Position numbers and translations under genes: made by a program. Below are positions 7,657-15,178 of a stretch of 34,531 nucleotides of DNA, piece after piece; the first letter of the stretch is position 1, and each line of letters starts with the position of its first letter. Below the pieces are notes generated by a model, which saw nothing but the letters and a program-made list of their open reading frames with translations, did no database searches and was not told where the DNA came from. This DNA is from Mycobacterium sp. 852002-10029_SCH5224772. Lineage in GTDB: Bacteria; Actinomycetota; Actinomycetes; Mycobacteriales; Mycobacteriaceae. Where the stretch lies: the NCBI RefSeq assembly GCF_001667315.1, contig NZ_LZHT01000127.1, positions 1-34,531 on the forward strand, written 5' to 3'.

Positions 7657-9438
7657 ATGGGTTCGCGGGCGGGGTGTGCGACCGACCTCGCGCGGGCCAG
7701 GGAGAAAATCCTGTCCGTCGAGTCCCTTGACGAGGCGCGCGAACTCGATGAGGACATTCTCCGGCCCAGCGTCGTGGAATCCTGGCGCCGGTCTCAGGCC
7801 CTGCACGTTCACCCCGACCGGGTCGTGCTGCCCTTCGTGCGCGAACCCAATCGGGACTCGCGGTTGGCCCGCGCGGCCGCGCCGGTGCTGCAGCGCGTCA
7901 CCGATGACCTGGCCGCGCAAGGCGTCAGCGTTGTCCTGACATCAACTGACGGCGTGGTGGTTGAAAGGACCGCCGCGGACGTGGCCATCCTCAACGCGTT
8001 GGACACGGTGAGCCTCGCGCCGGGGTACAGCTTGGCTGAAGAGGTGGCGGGCACCAACGGGATTGGCACCGCACTGGAAACCGGCCGGCCCGCCTTCATC
8101 GGTGGCGGCGAGCACTACGTCGCTATGTTCACCGGTTTCGCGTGCGCGGGTTCGCCGATCCGTGATCCCATAACGCACAGACTGATCGGCGCCGTGAATC
8201 TGAGTTGCCTTGCCGACCAATCCGATCCGCTGCTGCTCGCGCTGGCCGCCAGCACTGGTCGGCACATCGAGGATCGCCTGCGGACGGTGGCTCATGAGAG
8301 TGAGACCGCGCTTTTGGAAGCTTATCTGCAGCAGGCACGGCGATCTTCGAGCGGCGTGCTCGCGATCGGTGGCGATGTGGTGTTGATGAACCCGTATCTG
8401 CGGCACGCGCTCGACGGAAACGAGCAAGCCGCCGTGCTCGAACACGCCTCGGATCTGCTCACGTCCACGCTGTCGGGCACGGTGCTGGCTGTTCTTTCTC
8501 GCGGGCGCGTCGCCAAGATCTCTGCCGCCGACCGGTCGACGACAGCCGGACGCGCCAACGTCGTTTTTCACGTCGACGTTTCCGCCGAGACCGGCTTGCA
8601 TCCGTCTCAAACCGGCCACTCGGTGCACGTTCGTATTCCAGGCCTGGCAGGTCGTAACAGCGCCTGGCTGAGCTGCTGTCAGCAGGTGCGGCAATGCTGT
8701 CGCGACCGAGAATGGGTGATGCTCGAGGGAGAGAAAGGATCCGGTCGGGCAAAGCTGGCGCAAGCCGTGGGGCAGGAAGTGAAGCGGGGCCGAACGGTTC
8801 GTGTGATGCGTGCCGAAACATTTGCCAGCGCAGCGTCTTTCGTTGCAGAGCTGGCGACACTGTCCGGTGATCAGGACTTCGCAGTGGTGCTCGCCGACGT
8901 GGACGACATCGACAAGGACACGCTCGAAGCGATCAGCTCGATGCTCGCCACGCGCGCAGGCCGAGGCTGGATCGCGGCGACCAAAAGCTCCGCGGCTCCC
9001 TCGGCACCGGTCAAGCAGCTGTTGCCGCTGTTCACCCACAGCGTCACTGTGCCGGCGCTGCGACACAGGATCGACGACCTCGAGGAGTTGGTGCCGCTCC
9101 TGCTCCGCGAGCTCACCCGGGGGGCCGATGTAGCGCTGGCGCCCGACGCCATGCGCCACCTCAGCAGGCTGCCCTGGCCGGGCAACGTTTCGCAGCTGCG
9201 GTCGGTTCTGACCGAAACCGTTGCCCGTCAACGATCGGGCATCATCAGCGCCGACAAGTTGCCCCCGGAGTGCCGGTCCGTCACGCGGCGGAAGCTGACC
9301 CAAATGGAAGCCCTCGAGCGCGACGCCATTGTCCGTAGCCTGCAAGACAACGGCGGCAACAAACAAGAGGCGGCTCGCGCCTTGGGAATGTCGCGGGCAA
9401 CCATCTACCGCAAGATCAACGACTACGGCATCGCATAA
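7657..9438 (+). CDS. GAF-domain, Fis-type HTH transcriptional activator (AcoR/MimR-like)
   Basis: This gene encodes 593 residues. The N-terminal half is a GAF sensor of the acetoin-regulator kind: SLAEEVAGTNGIGTAL at about residues 127-142, then FACAGSPIRDP about 35 residues on. The centre is a degenerate NtrC-like AAA domain, with EGEKGSGRAKLA in place of Walker A, VVLADVDDID in place of Walker B, and LPWPGNVSQLRSVL as sensor II. The C-terminus is a Fis HTH (NKQEAARALGMSRATIYRK). The GAFTGA sigma-54 contact loop is absent, as expected because mycobacteria have no sigma-54. By family the GAF domain senses a small organic molecule and the protein activates a catabolic or detoxification operon. 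The ATG at 7657 follows GAGG and AAGG. It lies next to the LAL genes and just left of the operons carrying the six-copy element, so it is one of two plausible readers of that element. Confidence 0.9.
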   Translation: MGSRAGCATDLARAREKILSVESLDEARELDEDILRPSVVESWRRSQALHVHPDRVVLPFVREPNRDSRLARAAAPVLQRVTDDLAAQGVSVVLTSTDGVVVERTAADVAILNALDTVSLAPGYSLAEEVAGTNGIGTALETGRPAFIGGGEHYVAMFTGFACAGSPIRDPITHRLIGAVNLSCLADQSDPLLLALAASTGRHIEDRLRTVAHESETALLEAYLQQARRSSSGVLAIGGDVVLMNPYLRHALDGNEQAAVLEHASDLLTSTLSGTVLAVLSRGRVAKISAADRSTTAGRANVVFHVDVSAETGLHPSQTGHSVHVRIPGLAGRNSAWLSCCQQVRQCCRDREWVMLEGEKGSGRAKLAQAVGQEVKRGRTVRVMRAETFASAASFVAELATLSGDQDFAVVLADVDDIDKDTLEAISSMLATRAGRGWIAATKSSAAPSAPVKQLLPLFTHSVTVPALRHRIDDLEELVPLLLRELTRGADVALAPDAMRHLSRLPWPGNVSQLRSVLTETVARQRSGIISADKLPPECRSVTRRKLTQMEALERDAIVRSLQDNGGNKQEAARALGMSRATIYRKINDYGIA

Positions 9439-9726
9439 CACCCCACGCTTTTCGGCCCAAACGCATTGGCCCACAATCATCATCGCGAATCGCGTGGCCC
9501 TCGTCGTTTAGCCCCACAAGCTCCCGATAGCCAAAGCGGGGGATCGCCGCTCGCGCCGCAACCCTCCGTGGCAACCTGACGAGCGGTTGGCCGCTTCCGA
9601 CTCGCACCGCACGGCCGCTTCGCTCTAGGCTGCCGATTCTCGGACGACCACGCGATGCCGCCCGAATTAGCCACCGCTAGCGACATTTTGATCGGCAGGC
9701 GTGCGATTTCCGAAATCCTAGGCAAA
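9439..9726. other. Intergenic stretch before operator copy A, nothing recognised
   Basis: The 288 bp between the GAF/Fis stop and the first composite element hold no frame with protein-like sequence and no clear hairpin terminator. The long minus-strand frame across it has no family signature and runs through the operator. Confidence 0.5.
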
Positions 9727-9784
9727 TCACCCGGGTGAATCAGTTTGTCGGGTGATGACCACTCATCCCACACCGGTTGATGCT
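9727..9784 (+). promoter_or_regulatory. Composite operator/promoter, copy A
   Basis: TCACCC-GGGTGA at 9727-9738 is a perfect 12-bp palindrome. After 11 nt come GGGTGA (9750-9755), seven nt (TGACCAC) and TCATCC (9763-9768). A possible -35 TGACCA (9756-9761) is followed 17 nt later by GATGCT (9779-9784), which has the conserved A2 and T6 of a -10. The copy precedes the small-protein, esterase and PPE operon. The same layout recurs five more times in the window. Confidence 0.8.
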
Positions 9785-9850
9785 GGCTTAACACCTCACA
9801 AGCGGGCGGTACGTTGAGCCGCCGATAACCGGATCCGCGTTCGGGTCCGC

Positions 9851-9943
9851 ATGAGCGAGCAACGGGTCGCAATGACGGTGGGCAACCTTGCTGCGTTGAT
9901 CGCCCCGGGGGCCCATCACCACAAATCGGAGAAAACCAGATGA
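9851..9943 (+). CDS. Short leader ORF overlapping the next gene
   Basis: The frame is ATG at 9851 to TGA at 9941-9943, 30 codons, starting MSEQRVAMTVGN. Its TGA overlaps the ATG of the next gene (9940) in an ATGA arrangement typical of translational coupling. It is the first frame downstream of operator copy A. No strong Shine-Dalgarno is visible and there is no recognised family. It could be a real small protein, a coupling leader or chance. Confidence 0.35.
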   Translation: MSEQRVAMTVGNLAALIAPGAHHHKSEKTR

Positions 9944-10431
9944 CGCATCGCCAATTTCAACGATCGCCCGCCGAATACGGCCCCCGCGCCGCGCGGACAC
10001 CATGGCTGCTGCATCGAATGCGGGATGTCGCCGCCTCCGCGCGGCGTTGGGGGTACCGGAAAGGGGGTGGCGCGACCGACCCCGTTCCGGCGATCGAGGA
10101 TCAAATTCACGCACTGCAACCCATCTGCAGTGCCCAGCGGGTGTCGACCGGCTTTGTTTGCGGTGCGCCGGCGGTGGCGATCGCCGAGATACACGCCGTC
10201 GATGGCTGCGACCACATGGGGCTGAGCCCGGACGGCGACCTCGTCGAGACACTCTGTCAAGCCTGCCTGGACACCCTGCGCTGGGCGATGGCGGCCTACG
10301 TGGGCGACAAGCGCGAGATGGCGTCCCGATGTGGCACCCACCCGGTGTGCATCACCTGCGGGCGTCCCACTGGATACCTGCGCAGTGTCTTCACTGTGCG
10401 CGGGTTCGGGCCCGAGGCGCTGACACCATGA
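9940..10431 (+). CDS. Hypothetical cysteine-rich (possible zinc-binding) protein
   Basis: This gene encodes 163 residues. GGAGA lies seven bases before the ATG. The N-terminal 50 residues are arginine-rich. The second half carries a Cys/His set (CGAP, GCDHMG, LCQACL, CGTHPVCITCG) that looks like one or two zinc-ribbon-type sites. There are no membrane segments. It ends in an ATGA overlap with the next small gene, so the two are probably translated together. I do not recognise a named family. By position it is the first sizeable gene of the operon that runs on to the esterase and the PPE protein. A role in DNA, RNA or protein contacts would be a guess. Confidence 0.75.
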   Translation: MTHRQFQRSPAEYGPRAARTPWLLHRMRDVAASARRWGYRKGGGATDPVPAIEDQIHALQPICSAQRVSTGFVCGAPAVAIAEIHAVDGCDHMGLSPDGDLVETLCQACLDTLRWAMAAYVGDKREMASRCGTHPVCITCGRPTGYLRSVFTVRGFGPEALTP

Positions 10432-10787
10432 CCCGACTACGCATCGCGTCCCTGTTTCTGGCTGTCGTGGCCGGGGATTACGCCGCCCTCACGTTGATCT
10501 ATGGCCAGCTAACCGATTTCGGCGCCTCCGCCGCCGTTTGTGCGGGGTCTGCGGGCACAGCGGGGCTGGTCGCCCGTGCCGACAACCGACGCCGCCGCGC
10601 GGTGGCGCGGGGACGCGCGGCTGTCTGGCAGCGCCGTGATGAACAGGCCACGACCGGCGCAGACCAGCAGTGCCCGTCGTGCGGGGGTACGCGCCAACAA
10701 TTAAGCGAATCGCCCAGATTCGTTGACCGGCAGGTCAGCCTCTTATGCCGGGCGTGCGGGCCGGCCCTCAACTCAGGGCCGACATGA
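10428..10787 (+). CDS. Small membrane protein with C-terminal zinc ribbon
   Basis: This gene encodes 119 residues, starting at the ATG at 10428 that overlaps the previous stop (ATGA). Residues 5-26 (IASLFLAVVAGDYAALTLIYG) and about 33-50 are hydrophobic and look like two membrane segments. A run of arginines follows (DNRRRRAVARGRAAVWQRRD), expected to stay cytosolic. The tail holds CPSCGG and, about 30 residues later, CRACG, a paired CxxC knuckle. The architecture is a membrane-anchored cytosolic zinc ribbon. No named family is recognised. Overlaps on both sides make it part of the same transcription unit as its neighbours. Confidence 0.7.
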   Translation: MTRLRIASLFLAVVAGDYAALTLIYGQLTDFGASAAVCAGSAGTAGLVARADNRRRRAVARGRAAVWQRRDEQATTGADQQCPSCGGTRQQLSESPRFVDRQVSLLCRACGPALNSGPT

Positions 10788-10915
10788 TGAGCCTCGCGCC
10801 GGTCTCAACGCCGGTTCTGGACGCTGGGCAACGCAAACGCGTGCGCCGATGGACAGCGGGCCCCGCCCTGGCGTCAGGGTGCATCCGGTTGCGGTGGCGT
10901 GGGGCACCCTTGTGA
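10784..10915 (+). CDS. Possible small basic protein, translationally coupled
   Basis: The frame is ATG at 10784 to TGA at 10913-10915, 43 codons, starting MMSLAPVSTPVLDAG. Its ATG overlaps the stop of the zinc-ribbon gene as ATGA, the third such overlap in a row. The product is basic (GQRKRVRRW) without recognised motifs. It ends 21 bp before the esterase start. Coupling geometry is the only evidence, so it may be a chance frame. Confidence 0.3.
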   Translation: MMSLAPVSTPVLDAGQRKRVRRWTAGPALASGCIRLRWRGAPL

Positions 10916-10936
10916 CGTCGGCGTGGAGGTGTTGAC

Positions 10937-11989
10937 ATGAGCGCACCCGCCACCGCGTCGCATTCGTCGCGCCCCGGCCTCACAGCACCCAGGGCACGAA
11001 AAGCTCGGCGGTCCCCGTTTCGCGCGAACGCCGTCGTTGACGTCATCCAGGACGGTCCGAGCATGGCCGGGCGCATCGCCTGGCTGAGTGCCCGGCTGAT
11101 GATCCGGCCCACGTTGAGTGTCGGCAGCTACCTGCCCGCGGCACCGTGGCCATGGGGCGTCGTCGAGGTTGCCGCCCGTGGCATCGCGCCGGCTCCAGGC
11201 ACGGTGCGCGTCGGAATCGGGCTGGCGCATTGCACCGCGCAGCTTGTCCGTGCCGCCGGAGTGTTACCGGCCGACGGCACCCACCGGGTCGTGCTGTATA
11301 TGCACGGCGGGGCCTTCCTCACCTGCGGCGCCTACTCGCACGGCCGACTGGTGAGCATGCTGTCGGGTTTCGCCGACAGCCCCGTGCTGGTGCCCAATTA
11401 CCGCAAAATTCCCAAACATTCGATCACCGACGCGATCGACGACTGCTACGACGGCTACTCGTGGCTGCGCCAAAAAGGTTATGAGCCCGACCAGATCGTG
11501 CTGGCCGGCGATTCCGCGGGCGGCTACCTGGCGCTGGCGCTGGCTCAGCGCCTGCTCGAGTGCGGTGAGCGGCCCGCCGCGCTGGTGGCCATGTCACCGC
11601 TGCTGCAACTTGCCACACAACCCAAAAGGACCCACCCCAACATCGGCTCGGACGCGATGTTTCCGCCCAGGGCATTCGACGCCGTCCACGGCTTGATCAC
11701 CCGCGCCGCAGCACACCGCAACGCCAACGGGCATGCCGACTCGCTCTACGAGCCGCTCGATCACATCCAACCCGGCCTGCCACCCACGTTGATCCATGTG
11801 TCGGGTTGCGAGGTGTTGCTCCACGATGCGCACCTGGCGGCCCGACGACTGGCGGCCGCCGGTGTGCCGGTCGAAGTGCAAGTATGGCCGGGCCAAATCC
11901 ATGTGTTTCAAATCGCCGCGCCGATGATCCCGGAAGCCACCCGCTCACTGCGCCAGATTGGCCGCTACATCCGCGAAGTGACCGGATAG
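10937..11989 (+). CDS. Alpha/beta hydrolase, hormone-sensitive-lipase family (Lip-type esterase)
   Basis: This gene encodes 350 residues with GGAGG seven bases before the ATG. The oxyanion motif HGGA is at residues 123-126, the nucleophile elbow GDSAGG puts the catalytic Ser at 193, and the His is at 322 (QIHVF). The usual acidic residue of the DPLRD box is Glu 292 in GCEVLLHDA. The fold and motifs match the mycobacterial Lip carboxylesterases of the HSL family, which hydrolyse short to medium acyl esters. There is no signal peptide; the basic N-terminus (about 30 residues) resembles that of other mycobacterial Lip proteins. It is followed 25 bp later by the PPE gene and is probably co-transcribed with it from operator copy A. 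The exact Lip number cannot be assigned. Confidence 0.88.
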   Translation: MSAPATASHSSRPGLTAPRARKARRSPFRANAVVDVIQDGPSMAGRIAWLSARLMIRPTLSVGSYLPAAPWPWGVVEVAARGIAPAPGTVRVGIGLAHCTAQLVRAAGVLPADGTHRVVLYMHGGAFLTCGAYSHGRLVSMLSGFADSPVLVPNYRKIPKHSITDAIDDCYDGYSWLRQKGYEPDQIVLAGDSAGGYLALALAQRLLECGERPAALVAMSPLLQLATQPKRTHPNIGSDAMFPPRAFDAVHGLITRAAAHRNANGHADSLYEPLDHIQPGLPPTLIHVSGCEVLLHDAHLAARRLAAAGVPVEVQVWPGQIHVFQIAAPMIPEATRSLRQIGRYIREVTG

Positions 11990-12014
11990 CCAAGGGATCT
12001 AGAGGTTTTCGAAG

Positions 12015-13241
12015 ATGGATTTCGGGGCGTTGCCACCAGAAATCAACTCCGGCCGCATGTATGCCGGCCCCGGCTGCGGATCGATGCTGGTTGCCGCAGC
12101 GGCCTGGGGCGGGCTGGCCGCCGACCTGCAATTCGTGGCGGCCTCCTACGGGTCGGTGATTTCGGGCCTGGCCGGCGCAGCATGGCTGGGCGCCGCGTCG
12201 GTGGCGATGACGGCCGCCGCCGCGCCCTACGTGGCGTGGTTGACGATGACAGCTGACCTCTGCGAGCAGACCGCCACCCAGGCCGGGGCCGCCGCAGCCG
12301 CCTACGACGCCGCGTTTGCGATGACGGTGCCCCCACCCATGGTCGCGGCCAACCGCGCGCAGCTGATGGCGTTGATCGCGACAAACTTTCTGGGCCAAAA
12401 TATCCCGGCAATCGCGGCCACCGAAGCCGAGTACGGCGAAATGTGGGCCCAGGATGCCGCGGCGATGTATGCGTACGCCGCCGCATCCGCTGCCGCTTCG
12501 GCGTTACCTGCGTTTACCTCGCCCCCGCCCACCACAAATCCGGCCGGGGTCGCCGGCCAGGTTGCCGCGGTCGCCCACGCCAGCGCCACGTCAGCCGGCG
12601 GCACCCAGACCATCATGTCGACGGGCTCGCGGCTGCTCTCCGCCGTGCCCGATGCACTTCAGGGGCTTACGCTGCCCGCACCGGCCGCTGCCGCCGCACT
12701 CCCATCGTTCTTGCAATTGCTGAGCTTGCTGAGCCCGGTGAACCTGGCCGTCTCGTCGGCGGCGACAGGCATCACGTCGACGGGCACCGCCGGGTCATAT
12801 ACGGGGTTGGGATATGCGGTGCACTACGACGCAGACGGTGCCAGCAAGACGGATGCCATACTGCAGCGTTTGGGGGCGGCTCCGGAAGGGTCAGGACCAG
12901 GCGTACGCGTGTCATTGGGTTCGGCAGACTTGGGGGCAGGCAACGGTGCGCCGCCTGGATTGCCGGCGGGTTTAGGCCGGGCCTACTCGATTGGCGGGCT
13001 GTCGGTGCCGCCGAGCTGGACTGCAGCCGCCCCGCCGATCAGGAGCGTCTCGGTAGCGGGGCCGAACACTCTCTCCGGTGCTGCCCCGACGGTTTTGGCA
13101 GCGATCCCAGAAGACCTGCTCAACGAAATGCTTCTGGCGGGCCTGGCGGTGCGCGGCATCGGCGGTAATGCCGCTCGGGGCCGGCCCAGGGTCACCATCA
13201 CCGTCACGCAGCACCCACCGGATAGCGAAAACGGGCGTTGA
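12015..13241 (+). CDS. PPE family protein, SVP subgroup
   Basis: This gene encodes 408 residues. It starts MDFGALPPEINSGRMYAGPG, with the PPE signature at residues 7-9 and the WxG turn at 31-33, followed by the Ala-rich helical PPE domain to about residue 175. The C-terminal half carries GGLSVPPSW, the mark of the PPE-SVP subgroup, and ends in a short polar tail. PPE proteins are exported by ESX (usually ESX-5) type VII systems, normally as heterodimers with a PE protein. No PE gene lies next to it here, so the partner must be encoded elsewhere. It sits 25 bp after an esterase gene, which suggests joint expression at the cell surface. Confidence 0.95.
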   Translation: MDFGALPPEINSGRMYAGPGCGSMLVAAAAWGGLAADLQFVAASYGSVISGLAGAAWLGAASVAMTAAAAPYVAWLTMTADLCEQTATQAGAAAAAYDAAFAMTVPPPMVAANRAQLMALIATNFLGQNIPAIAATEAEYGEMWAQDAAAMYAYAAASAAASALPAFTSPPPTTNPAGVAGQVAAVAHASATSAGGTQTIMSTGSRLLSAVPDALQGLTLPAPAAAAALPSFLQLLSLLSPVNLAVSSAATGITSTGTAGSYTGLGYAVHYDADGASKTDAILQRLGAAPEGSGPGVRVSLGSADLGAGNGAPPGLPAGLGRAYSIGGLSVPPSWTAAAPPIRSVSVAGPNTLSGAAPTVLAAIPEDLLNEMLLAGLAVRGIGGNAARGRPRVTITVTQHPPDSENGR

Positions 13242-13323
13242 CTCCGCGACGGCGGCGGCAGAGGCCCCGGACCACGTCTGCCACCCCCGATGCCTCTCGA
13301 TCCGCCCAGCGATGGCTACGTAC

Positions 13324-13381
13324 TCACCCGGGTGAATTGGCTTGCCGGGTGATGACGACTCACCCCGCGTCGGTGGATGCT
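13324..13381 (+). promoter_or_regulatory. Composite operator/promoter, copy B
   Basis: TCACCC-GGGTGA (13324-13335), 11 nt, GGGTGA (13347-13352), TGACGAC, TCACCC (13360-13365). TGACGA is followed after 17 nt by GATGCT (13376-13381). CGGTGGATGCTG closely matches CGGTTGATGCTG in copy A, so conservation extends beyond the palindromes. The copy lies about 45-55 bp before the first gene of the long oxidoreductase operon. Confidence 0.82.
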
Positions 13382-13420
13382 GATCGGCAGCTGGCGAGCG
13401 GAGGGAAAGTGCAGCCAACG

Positions 13421-13654
13421 ATGTACGAGATCTGCATTCGAGGCCGCGTGACCGAGCGGCTCGGGTCCGCATTAGAAGGAATGCGCCTCGAGGCCGGTGC
13501 GACCGACACCGCGTTCACTGGTGAAATCCGCGACCAGTCACAGCTTTACGGACTCCTCGACCGGGTCCGTGATCTGGGCCTCGAGCTCGTCAGCGTACAG
13601 CCGACGCTCGCAGCCGACCCCGCGGCAACACCTCGCATCAGGAAGGATCTGTAA
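13421..13654 (+). CDS. Small conserved hypothetical protein, first gene of the oxidoreductase operon
   Basis: This gene encodes 77 residues from the ATG at 13421. A GTG four codons earlier (13409), just after GGAGGG, is an alternative start. The sequence begins MYEICIRGRVTERLGSALEG, and the end contains YGLLDRVRDLGLELVSVQP. It looks like a compact alpha/beta fold of the kind found as short stand-alone proteins in actinobacteria, often beside MDR oxidoreductases. I cannot name a function. Its TAA overlaps the ATG of the MDR gene by one base (TAATG), so the two are tightly coupled and may act together. Confidence 0.75.
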   Translation: MYEICIRGRVTERLGSALEGMRLEAGATDTAFTGEIRDQSQLYGLLDRVRDLGLELVSVQPTLAADPAATPRIRKDL

Positions 13655-14574
13655 TGCAAGCCATTACTGTTTCAGATCGTAATGCCGGTGTAGCCGGCCT
13701 GTCGTTGACCGACCTACCCTACCCCCAGGCGGCCGACAACGAGGTCATCGTGCGGGTGCACGCCGCGGGTTTCACGCGCGGCGAGCTTGACTGGCCACAC
13801 ACCTGGATCGACCGCGCGGGTCGTGACCGGACACCGAGTGTGCCCGGCCACGAGCTGTCGGGGGTCGTGGTTGAGTTAGGGTATGGCACAACCCTTTTGA
13901 GCGTCGGCCAGCGGGTGTTCGGGCTCACCGACTGGGCTCGCAATGGTTCGCTCGCGGAGTACACGGCCGTGGAAGCCCGTAATCTCGCCCCGCTGCCGAT
14001 GGACATCGACCATACTGTGGCCGCGGCGCTGCCGATCTCTGGACTGGCTGCCTGGCAGGGTCTGTTCGATCACGGCCGCCTCGCCGCGGGGCAAACGGTT
14101 CTTATTCACGGCGCCACAGGTGGGGTCGGGTCGATCGCGGTGCAGCTCGCTCGCGAGGTCGGCGCGCGTGTCATTGGCACCGGCCGGGCCGCAGACCGGG
14201 ACCGGGCCGGGAAGCTCGGCGTCCACACCTTCCTCGACCTGGAGACCGAAAAGCTGGAGGACGCAGGCGAAGTGGACGTGGTGTTTGACGTGATCGGCGG
14301 AGACATCCTGGCCCGCTCGGCGGCTGTTGTGCGGCCCGGCGGAACGCTGGTCACCATCGCCGAGCCGCCGAAGACCCTGCCGAGCGATGGGCGGGCAGTT
14401 TTCTTCCTTGTCGAAGCCGATCGTGACCGGCTCGCAGACCTCGCCGCCCGAGTACGGGACGGACGCCTCGCACCGGTGGTGGGTGCGGTGCTGCCACTCG
14501 CCGATGCCGCCGCGGCATTCGCCCCCGGAGAGCGCATCGCCGGCAAGACGATCCTGCGGGTCGCCGAGGACTGA
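13654..14574 (+). CDS. NADP-dependent MDR-family (quinone reductase-like) oxidoreductase
   Basis: This gene encodes 306 residues. The N-terminal GroES-like domain includes VPGHELSGVV (63-72). The Rossmann domain has HGATGGVGSIAVQLA with the dinucleotide loop at 153-159. The zinc ligands of true alcohol dehydrogenases are missing, so by family it is a zinc-independent quinone or enone reductase using NADPH in the cytosol. GGAAGGATCTG before the ATG gives a good ribosome site that overlaps the previous gene. It resembles the shorter MDR protein at 31025-31759 over most of its length. The substrate is unknown. Confidence 0.9.
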   Translation: MQAITVSDRNAGVAGLSLTDLPYPQAADNEVIVRVHAAGFTRGELDWPHTWIDRAGRDRTPSVPGHELSGVVVELGYGTTLLSVGQRVFGLTDWARNGSLAEYTAVEARNLAPLPMDIDHTVAAALPISGLAAWQGLFDHGRLAAGQTVLIHGATGGVGSIAVQLAREVGARVIGTGRAADRDRAGKLGVHTFLDLETEKLEDAGEVDVVFDVIGGDILARSAAVVRPGGTLVTIAEPPKTLPSDGRAVFFLVEADRDRLADLAARVRDGRLAPVVGAVLPLADAAAAFAPGERIAGKTILRVAED

Positions 14575-14662
14575 AAAGGAGACTCGGCAGCCGCACGGGT
14601 CACCCCAAATCGTGCGATCACGTCGGCTAGTCGCCAAGACATCCCATGGGAAGGCGGCCAAA

Positions 14663-15097
14663 ATGGCCCTCAAAGTACCACTCGCCGCGCTGACGGTTGC
14701 GGTGATGTTCGCGCCTGGGGCATGCGCCCAGCCGACGCCACAGCACTCGGATCAAAAGCCGGTGGTGCGCCCAGTCTTCAATCAATCAACCAATGTCCCG
14801 GGCAAATCACTCGAGGCAGTGACCGTCAGCTATCCGCCCGGGGCCAAAAGCGGAGCTCACCACCACGCGAAATCGGCGTTCATCATGGCCTACGTGATCT
14901 CCGGAGCGATCCGCAGTCAGGTCGAAGGTGAGCCGGCACGCGTCTATCACCCCGGCGAGACGTGGAGTGAAGCCCCGGGCGCGCACCACACGATCAGTGA
15001 AAATGCCAGCGCCACTGAACCCGCTGAATTGCTGGCGGTCTTCCTGATCGATAGCGGAGACGGCCCGCTCACCATGGACGACAACGCGAAAAGATGA
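14663..15097 (+). CDS. Exported cupin-domain protein
   Basis: This gene encodes 144 residues with GGAAGG about nine bases before the ATG at 14663. Residues 1-22 form a signal peptide (VPLAALTVAVMFAPGACAQP). A Cys stands where a lipoprotein Cys would be, but PGAC is a poor lipobox, so a lipoprotein is possible rather than clear. A single cupin barrel follows: HHHAKSAF, HPGETWSEAPGAHHTI. The His and Glu residues can hold a metal ion. Such small exported cupins are common in oxidative or xenobiotic operons, and their reaction is usually unknown. It is followed by a DoxX-like membrane protein and a flavin disulfide reductase. Confidence 0.85.
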   Translation: MALKVPLAALTVAVMFAPGACAQPTPQHSDQKPVVRPVFNQSTNVPGKSLEAVTVSYPPGAKSGAHHHAKSAFIMAYVISGAIRSQVEGEPARVYHPGETWSEAPGAHHTISENASATEPAELLAVFLIDSGDGPLTMDDNAKR

Positions 15098-15178
15098 GGC
15101 AGCGCGTCAATCGACGGAAAGTGTTCGTACCGTTCGACATTCACAATCTGACAACATTCCGATTTTCGGGAGAAGTCC

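Noticed and set aside
8810..9133. Long open frames on both strands inside the GAF/Fis, LAL and MmpL genes
   Set aside because: They are GC-skew shadows: low-complexity Arg, Pro and Ala-rich translations, no ribosome sites, and all covered by well-supported genes.
9480..9872. 130-codon minus-strand frame between the GAF/Fis gene and operator A
   Set aside because: There is no protein family signal and it runs through the operator and promoter on the opposite strand.
13377..13451. 24-codon ATG frame after operator B overlapping the first gene (MLIGSWRAEGK)
   Set aside because: Its ATG lies inside the presumed -10 hexamer, so it would probably not be transcribed, and it has no ribosome site.
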